NCBI GenBank assembly: GCA_963575745.1
Contig: CAUYUJ010014211.1
Coordinates: 7,501 to 52,500, forward strand
Reading direction: 5' to 3'
Length of the DNA stretch: 45,000 nt
Source: Prorocentrum cordatum
Taxonomy: Eukaryota > Sar > Dinophyceae > Prorocentrales > Prorocentraceae
Part shown: positions 38,153 to 45,000 of the stretch, piece after piece
Position numbering within the stretch: position 1 is the stretch's first letter
Layout of the letters: each line of letters opens with the position of its first letter
The notes under the pieces: model-generated
Databases searched by the model: none
What the model saw: only the letters and a program-made list of their open reading frames with translations
What the model was told of the DNA's origin: nothing
Made by a program: the position numbers and the translations under genes

Positions 38153-39330
38153 TTTTTTCTGACCCCCCCTTTTCCTAACACCGATGTTTCAATGGACTAA
38201 GGGGTCACTAACGCAATTTTTTCTCGGGCGTCGGGGGAGGAATCGCGTTGGCCGGAAACGGAGCTGAGCCTGGCGCGGGCGCTCGATGGAAAACCCTCAC
38301 GAAACGCTTTGAAATCGATGATTGCGGATGACGAGCAGCACATTTTGCAATTTCCCCATAGGGGGATGGAACGCAATGTACGTTTTTCTTTGGCATGCGT
38401 CACGAAAACGGCCCCTCGAGAACGAAAACGACGCAACGCCCTATTTTCATTATGAAACAATTAGCATTTGAGAGAGTTTTTCATAGATGCACGTGCCCGG
38501 GGGTCCTGGAGGAGGAGGAGGGGAGGAGGAGGGGAGGAGGAGGAGGAGGAGAGCAGGAGGAGGAGCAGGAGGAGGAGCAGGAGGAGGAGCAGGAGGAGGA
38601 GGAGGAGGAGGAGGAGGAGGAGGAGGAGGAGGATAGGAGGAGGAGGAGGAGGAGGCGAGGAGCAGCAGGAGGGGGAGGAGGGGGAGGAGGGGGAGGGGGC
38701 CAGCGCCAGACCGAGTCGTGAGGAGGGGTCGGAGGAGGAGGAGGAGGAAGGAGGAGGAGGAGGAGGAGGAGGAGGAGGAGGAGGAGGAGGAGGAGGAGGC
38801 GGAGGAGGAGGAGGAGGAGGGGCAGGAGGAGGAGGAGGAGGAGGAGGAGGAAGAGGAGGGGCAGCAACGTCAACATCGGCGATGTCGGGCGGACGTTGCT
38901 AGGGGCTAAGCGTGCGAAGGTCCTCTCCTCAGGCCGGACGAATGTGTGCGACAGGGAAAGGAGGGGGGTACGAAATCTGATGCATTCAGAGAAGGGGTAG
39001 ACAAGGGAGGAAGGTACAAGGAGGATAGGAGGCAGCAGGAGGAGGAGGAGGAGGACGAGGAGGCAGGCGGAGGCAGGAGGATTCAGAGGAGGGGTAGTCA
39101 GGGTGGAGGAAGGAGGAGGAGGAGGAGGAGGAGGAGGAGGAGGAGGAGGAGGAGGAGGAGGAGGAGGACGAGGAGGAGGAGGACGAGGAGGAGGAGGAGC
39201 GAGGACGAGGAGGAGGAGGAGGAGGAGGAGGACGAGGAGGACGAGGAGGACGAGGAGGAGGAGGAGGAGGAGGAGGAGGAGGAGGAGGAGGAGGAGGAGG
39301 AGGAGGAGGAGGAGGAGGAGGAGGAGGGAG

Positions 39331-40077
39331 GAGGAAAGGGGGGGAATGCGAACTTTGATGCGTTCAGAGGAGGGAGGGGTGAGACAAGAGTAGCCTTTTT
39401 ACCTTCCCTGACATCCCCGCGGTGTGACAAAATCACGACGGCAGGTTTTCGGCAATTTTCGGCCTCTGGAGGCCCTCACCGGGCCTCGGGAGCGTCAAAA
39501 GCGACTCAGGATGAAAAGCCGGTCCCAGGGAAGGGGTCCAGACCTCTGGGGACCGACGTTGTGAAAAAACATTCAGAGGCGCGAGGGTTAAGATCTTCCT
39601 TGCTCGGGGGAGGGTTGCTAATGTTCTCCACTTTTTGGGGATGTAATTGTGCCACCTGGCGGAGGGCACCCTCGAATGTTATTCTGTTTCCTCAGCGGAA
39701 GGGCTAGTGTTCTTCATGAATGTTCTTCTGTCCTCGCGCGCGCTGTACGAAATCAGATGCACTCAGAGTAGCGAGGGGTGAGACAAGGGTCGCCTTTTTG
39801 CCTTTTCTGGCTTTCGAAGAGCCTCTTCGTCGCCACGGCTGGATGCACCGTGAAAAACCAGTGCGTTTGGACCTCCTCCTCCTCCTCGTGCTCCTCGTGC
39901 TCCTCCTCCTCCTCCTCCTCCTCCTCCTCGTCCTCCTGCTCCTTCTCCTCCTCCTCTCCTCCTCCTCCTGAAAAACCAGTGCGTTTGGATCTTGGGAGGG
40001 GTCCAGGCACGGATCTAGAGCCGATCTGGCCAGCGCTGTCCCACCGCCTCTCCTCCGAGCGCAGCTGGCTTTGGGTC
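39331..40077 (+). repeat. 750-bp direct repeat, copy A
   Basis: Nearly identical to 40161-40918 at an offset of 830 bp. It contains GGTGAGACAAGAGTAGCC and, about 400 bp later, a related GGTGAGACAAGGGTCGCC, so it is itself partly duplicated. It also has GAAAAACCAGTGCGTTTGGA on both sides of its CTC run. Confidence 0.95.
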
Positions 40078-40160
40078 AGGACGAGGAGGGCGAGGAGGAC
40101 GAGGAGGACGAGGAGGAGGATGAGGAGGAGGAGGAGGAGGAGGAGGAGGAGGAGGAGGAG

Positions 40161-40918
40161 GAGGAAAGGGGGGGAATGCGAACTTTGATGCGTTCAGAGG
40201 GGGGAGGGGTGAGACAAGAGTAGCCTTTTTACCTTCCCTGACATCCCCGCGGTGTGACAAAATCACGACGGCAGGTTTTCGGCAATTTTCGGCCTCTGGA
40301 GGCCCTCACCGGGCCTCGGGAGCGTCAAAAGCGACTCAGGATGAAAAGCCGGTCCCAGGGAAGGGGTCCAGACCTCTGGGGACCGACGTTGTGAAAACAA
40401 AAAAAAACATTCAGAGGCGCGAGGGTTAAGATCTTCCTTGCTCGGGGGAGGGTTGCTAATGTTCTCCACTTTTTGGGGATGTAATTGTGCCACCTGGCGG
40501 AGGGCACCCTCGAATGTTATCCTGTTTCCTCAGCGGAAGGGCTAGTGTTCTTCATGAATGTTCTTCTGTCCTCGCGCGCACTGTACGAAATCAGATGCAC
40601 TCAGAGTAGCGAGGGGTGAGACAAGGGTAGCCTTTTTGCCTTTTCTGGCTTTCGAAGAGCCTCTTCGTCGCCACGGCTGGATGCACCGTGAAAAACCAGT
40701 GCGTTTGGACCTCCTCCTCCTCCTCGTGCTCCTCGTGCTCCTCCTCCTCCTCCTCCTCCTCCTCCTCCTCGTCCTCCTGCTCCTTCTCCTCCTCCTCTCC
40801 TCCTCCTCCTGAAAAACCAGTGCGTTTGGATCTTGGGAGGGGTCCAGGCACGGATCTAGAGCCGATCTGGCCAGCGCTGTCCCACCGCCTCTCCTCCGAG
40901 CGCAGCTGGCTTTGGGTC
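40161..40918 (+). repeat. 750-bp direct repeat, copy B
   Basis: Differs from copy A mainly by an extra CAAAAAAA-type stretch near 40397, one more CTC triplet and a few substitutions. Both copies start at the end of a GGA run and end at TTTGGGTC, after which they diverge. The similarity implies a recent tandem duplication. Confidence 0.95.
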
Positions 40919-41398
40919 CTCCGCGAGGGGCCCCTTCCTCGATGCATGGCCGCCTCGGGCGCCGGGAGACGCCAGGAACATCAGCTGGGTAAGTTGATTC
41001 TCCAGCCCTTCCCTCCCCGCCCTTCCCTGGAGGAGGAGGAGGAGGAGGAGGAGGAGGGGGAGGAGGAGGAGGAGGAGGAGGAGGAGGAGGAGGAAACCGA
41101 GGAGGAGGAGGAGGAGGGAAAAACCGAGGAGGAGGAGGAGTTTTCGTGACGCATGCCAAAGAAAAGCGTACATTGCGTTCCATCCCCCTATGGGGAAATT
41201 GCAAAATGTGCTGCTCGTCATCCGCAATCATCGATTTCAAAGCGTTTCGTGAGGGTTTTCCATCGAGCGCCCGCGCCAGGCTCAGCTCCGTTTCCGGCCA
41301 ACGCGATTCCCCCCCCGACGCCCGAGAAAAAATTGCGTTAGTGACCCCTTAGTCCATTGAAACATCGGTGTTAGGAAAAGGGGGGGTCAGAGAAAAAA

Positions 41399-41885
41399 AC
41401 TGGAGAGGGGGCCTTTTCAAGTTCCCTCTCCAGTTGGAACGCGCGGGAAAGTGAACCTTTGCAAGTTCCCTTTCCCGCTGCTGGAGAGGGGGCCTTTTCA
41501 AGTTCCCTCTCCAGTTGGAACGCGCGGGGAAGTGAACCTTTGCAAGTTCCCTTTCCCGCTGCTGGAGCGTGAACCTTTGCAAGTTCCCTCTCCAAGGGAA
41601 AGTGGACCTTTTCAAGTTCCCTTTCCCGCGAATGAAGGGTGAACCTTTTCAAGTTCCCCCTTCACTCCGACGACAAGGGGGGCAGGGGACCTTTGCAAGT
41701 TCCCTCTCCCGCAGCTAGAGACGTCGAACCTTTTCAAGTTCCCTCTCCAGCCCAATCCTGCCACGAACGGGAAAGTGAACCTTTTCAAGTTCCCTCTCCC
41801 GCAGCTAGAGAGTGAACCTTTTCAAGTTCCCTCCCCAGCCCAAACGAACGCGGGAGAGTGAACCTTTTCAAGTTCCCTCTCCCGC
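41399..41885 (-). repeat. Array of 12 tandem hairpins (right arm)
   Basis: Reverse complement of the left-arm array, again twelve units. GNRA-type loops appear on the minus strand. One pair of hairpins (near 41575) has lost part of a stem relative to the left arm. Confidence 0.9.
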
Positions 41886-42129
41886 CGACGACGACAAGGT
41901 TGGCCAGCAATTGGACGTGGGCAAGTCGAAAGAGAATATTCAGGCCGCAGGAGCGAGTTCCCCTTCGATCCTCCAAGTGACGACAAGAGACGGTCCTCAG
42001 ACGGGACTACCCGCACCGCCCACAGACAAAGTTCCCGCTTGATACTTCCCCCTTGTTCAGGCCGCAGGAACTGAGGAGCCCAAAAAGCTCGCTCGGATGA
42101 CCCGCTCGGGTTCGAACATGAAGTGCGTG

Positions 42130-43280
42130 CCCCACAGGGATGGAGCGCCCGCCTGATACTTCTCCCATATTCAGGCCTCAGGAGCCCAAAAGCGACGACA
42201 GTTACAGGTTTCCGATGACCCGCTCGGATTAGTAAGATGATCTGCGGGCCCCATAGGGAGGGGGCTTCCGCCTGAGACTTCCTCGCAAGTCACTCACAGA
42301 CGAGGCTCCCGCCTGATCCTTCTCCCATATTCAAGCCTCAAGAGCCCAAAAGTGACGACAGTTACAAGATTCCGATGGCCCGCCTCGGATTAGTAACATG
42401 ATCTGGGGGCCCCATAGGGAGGAGACCCCCGCCTGAGACTTCCTCGCAATTCACTCACAGACGAGGCTCCCGCCTGATACTTCCTCCAAATTCACGCCCC
42501 AGGAGCCCAAAAGTGACGACAGTTACAGGATCCCGATGACCCGCCTCGGATTGGTAAGATGATCTGCGGGCCCCATAGAGAGAGGCTCCCGCCTGAGACT
42601 TCCTCGCAATTCACTCACAGACAACGCTCCCGCCTGATACTTCCTCCAAATTCACGCCCCAGGAGCCCAAAAGTGACGACAGTTACAGGATCCCAATGAC
42701 CCGCCTCGGATTAGTAAGATGATCTGCGGGCCCCATAGGGAGAGGCTCCCGCCTGAGACTTCCTCGCAATTCACTCACAGACGACGCTCCCGCCTGATAC
42801 TTCCTCCAAATTCACGCCCCGGGAGCCCAAAAGTCACGACAGTTACAGGATCCCGATGACCCGCCTCGGATTAGTAAGATGATCTGCGGGCCCCATAGGG
42901 AGAAGCTCCCGCCTGAGACTTCCTCGCAATTCACTCACAGACGAGGCTCCCGCTAGATACTTCCTCCAGATTCACGCCCCAGGAGCCCAAAAGTGACGAC
43001 AGTTACAGGATCCCGATGACCCGCCTCGGATTAGTAAGATGATCTGCGGGCCCCATAGGGAGAGGCTCCCGCCTGAGACTTCCTCGCAATTCACTCACAG
43101 ACGACGCTCCCGCCTGATACTTCCTCCAAATTCACGCCCCAGGAGCCCAAAAGTGACGACAGTTACAGGATCCCGATGACCCGCCTCGGATTAGTAAGAT
43201 GATCTGCGGGCCCCATAGGGAGAGGCTCCCGCCTGAGACTTCCTCGCAATTCACTCACAGACGACGCTCCCGCTTGATAC
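42130..43280 (-). repeat. 160-bp tandem array (right arm)
   Basis: GCCTGATACTTCCTCCAAATT-type unit starts are at about 42472, 42632, 42792, 42952 and 43112, with the outermost at 43272. Units at 42472 and 42632 share diagnostic variants (GGATTGGTAAG; TCCCAATGAC) with left-arm units at 36992 and 36832. Less regular units continue inward to about 42130. Confidence 0.93.
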
Positions 43281-43518
43281 TCGAGTGAGTGACGGACTGA
43301 CTGAGTGATGTGTGACGCCAACGGATGATATCCTCATGTGATGATCATGATGAGTGAGTGAGTGAGTGAGTGAGTGAGCGATCGAGTGGTGTATGGGTAA
43401 GTGTGATGGTGCTGAGGAGGAGAGGCGTGGGTCATGATGATGATGACTGATGATGATGATGGCGAGAAAGAGGAAGAGAGAGAGAGAGAGAGAGGGTGTG
43501 AGATCCTGCGCGGGGGGT

Positions 43519-44085
43519 GTGCAGAGAAAACAAGAACCCCACTTTGGATGTGGGGAACAAAACAACACACACTCTGCCTCCAAATTCGGAGCATGCGCAG
43601 CCAACCACCATTCCTGTCATCAAAAACAATACAAAGTACACTTGGCGGCTGCGGCGGCTGCGGCGGCGGCAGCGGGTGCGACCGACGGCTGCGGCGGTGG
43701 CGGCGGCGGTGGCGGCGGCGGCGGCGGGGGCGGCGGCGGCGGCGGCGGGCGCGGCGGCGGCGGCGGCGGGCAGCGGCGGCGGCGGCGGCGGCGCGGCGGC
43801 GGCGGCGGGCGGCGGGGGCGGCGGATGCGCCCCCAGTAGGTGTCCATCCAAAGACGACTGCTGAATACGCTGAGGCTCGGGCCAGGCTCGGGTGAGATGT
43901 ATGTGTTGGGAGGGCGGGTGGGAATGACCGAGACGGCCTGGACGGGGGGTTTCGCGACGCGGCGTCCAAAACGGCCTCGGCGAGGAAACCACAATCATTG
44001 GTTCTACGAAGGTTTTGGCCCCATTTTGGCCTCCCGAGGGGGGGACCCTAATTGGGGACCCCCCCTCCTGTGATCGATCTCGCCC
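43519..44085. repeat. GCG microsatellite and flanks
   Basis: 43640-43830 is GGC/GCG triplets (poly-Ala, Gly, Arg or Pro frames). 43519-43640 and 43840-44085 are mixed sequence with no supported gene. A stretch near 43984-44050 (AATCATTGG..., GGCCTCC..GGGGG) has a weak relative near 44268-44330. Confidence 0.85.
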
Positions 44086-44400
44086 AAGATGGCCCAAATA
44101 TTGCCTCCAAGGCTCCCAAGGGTGCCCCAAGAGGGCCCCAAGAGGTAGCCAGGAAGCTCCAAGAGGCCGCCAGGATGCCCCCAACAGGCTCCCAAGAGAC
44201 CTCCAAGAAAGAAACCCCAAGAGACCCCCCACAGGCACCCAAGATGTTCCAAGAGGCCTCGGCGATAATGCCAAATCATTGAGTTTACTCAGGATTTAGC
44301 CACCTGCTGGCCTCCAGGGGGGGACTGATTAAGACGACTCCAAGAGCGCCTGGGGGAGCCCAAGATGACTTCCAAGATGGCTCAAGATATCCCAAGATGT
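44086..44400. repeat. CCCCAAGAGG-type minisatellite, second locus
   Basis: Units such as CCCCAAGAGG, CTCCAAGAGG and CCCAAGATG recur at about 10-12 bp spacing, as at 20470-20795, with a short unique interruption near 44265-44330. Confidence 0.85.
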
Positions 44401-45000
44401 CTCATAATGGCTTCCTCTGTGTGCTGCCCACTTCCCTGATCGAGGCAATTCCTTTGGGCATCGTTTCTGGACGGGCTGGTGGGGTTACTTCTTTTGGTCT
44501 GCGGGCTCGCGAGCAGGTCGAAAGCCGTCCGAACACTAGCCGGGCCGCGACTAGGCAGCAAGGGGAGAAAGAGGCAAGCGAAGCGAGCGCGCGGGCAGCC
44601 ACTCAGAAGGAGAGCCAACAACGAAACTCCCAACCCGGTGGCGTGGAAATCCTGGTGGCGACCAGCAAGTAAGCGCAACCAAAATGGCGCGGCGGCGCGA
44701 CCGCAAACACGCAGAAATTAACCACTCGGTGTGAGTCGGCACGAGGCACCGTCAGAGACGAATAGGACCGACAGGTACACAGCTAGTGGGGTTACGCGAA
44801 GCGTCTAGACTTTTCGTATTCGTTTGTTCTGTACGTGCCTCAGCGTTGTAAACGTGTAGTGTACGATTGTCTGGGTTTGCTTTGCGTGCTGCATCGCTGT
44901 GTACCCTACGACGACTGCGGCAACTACGGCTGGCAGTACATTTTCGATTCTTTATGCTGCGACTAGAACTGTTACGCTTAGGATTGCTACTACTGGTATT
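44401..45000. other. Unassigned sequence to the window end
   Basis: No repeat array, RNA gene or protein of known family is visible. Overlapping frames of 60-98 codons on both strands at 44380-44740 have no recognisable domain. From 44740 the sequence is less GC-rich and has no long frame. Confidence 0.5.

Larger units (their letters stand above)
36278..38409 (+). repeat. Giant inverted repeat, left arm (2,132 bp)
   Basis: Reverse-complementary to 41140-43518. From outside in: (CT)n and CATCAT stretches, (CACT)n, a 160-bp tandem array (36512 to about 37500), a 12-hairpin array (37665-38152) and about 250 bp of unique sequence ending GCGTCACGAAAAC. Shared single-base variants in matching units show the arms derive from one duplication. 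A 76-codon frame in each arm is identical but has no other sign of coding. Confidence 0.95.
38410..41139. repeat. Palindrome spacer: GGA/CTC tracts and two 750-bp modules
   Basis: 2,730 bp between the arms. GGA runs are at about 38507-38870, 39030-39340, 40079-40165 and 41028-41140; CTC runs are at about 39870-39965 and 40709-40810. Two direct modules lie between. 38880-39030 and 40919-41027 are short unique stretches. I see no transposase or other supported gene, so any mobile interpretation would be non-autonomous. Confidence 0.9.
41140..43518 (-). repeat. Giant inverted repeat, right arm (2,379 bp)
   Basis: Mirror of 36278-38409. It is 247 bp longer because it has one extra outer 160-bp unit and a complete inner unit where the left arm is truncated. 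Its own single-base variants, for example near 42830 and 42900, show independent divergence after the inversion. Confidence 0.95.

Noticed and set aside
1-45000. tRNA, rRNA, spliced-leader or telomere sequence
   Set aside because: I looked for tRNA T-arm motifs, the dinoflagellate spliced-leader core and TTTAGGG runs by eye and found none convincing. A covariance-model search would be decisive.

Overview
The window looks like nuclear DNA of a dinoflagellate. This is an inference. It is GC-rich and gene-poor, packed with trinucleotide microsatellites (GTC, GAT, GAC, GGA, GCG), minisatellites and decayed retroelements whose protein blocks resemble families I know from dinoflagellate genomes. 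I could not search a database, and I saw no rRNA, tRNA, spliced-leader or organelle gene.

Layout. 1-540 is a GTC/GCC microsatellite. 555-5180 on the plus strand is one run of coding-like sequence: an UPF1/SF1-type helicase core, then cysteine-rich proteins of unknown function. It is broken by in-frame stops and frame changes. A 25-bp perfect hairpin lies just after it (5176-5228). 5431-15457 is a whole retroelement transcribed on the minus strand. It has the split direct repeats (A1-ORFs-B1-A2-B2) that mark tyrosine-recombinase retrotransposons, and it sits inside a GAT microsatellite with a clean AT junction. It encodes a DIRS-like reverse transcriptase and RNase H plus a DnaJ-like segment, but no recombinase that I can see.

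15458-26232 is mostly repeats: GAT, purine-rich, GA, GGA, 25/28-bp and about 292-bp tandem arrays. 26233-28130 (minus) is the 3' part of a LINE. 29060-35300 (minus) is a second DIRS-like element carrying gag, RT, RNase H, tyrosine recombinase and methyltransferase-like pieces in order. It has frameshifts, a nonsense codon and apparently lost catalytic residues.

36278-43518 is a giant inverted repeat with arms of 2,132 and 2,379 bp around a 2.7-kb spacer. Each arm carries a 160-bp tandem array and an array of 12 short hairpins. The hairpins keep a GNRA-type loop (GAAA or GCAA) while their outer stems change in a mostly compensated way. The spacer holds two nearly identical 750-bp modules. The rest, to 45000, is a GCG microsatellite, a CCCCAAGAGG-type minisatellite and unassigned sequence.

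No intact, confidently functional host gene is visible. The most interesting features are the split-repeat element with its J-like domain and the palindrome with its hairpin arrays.
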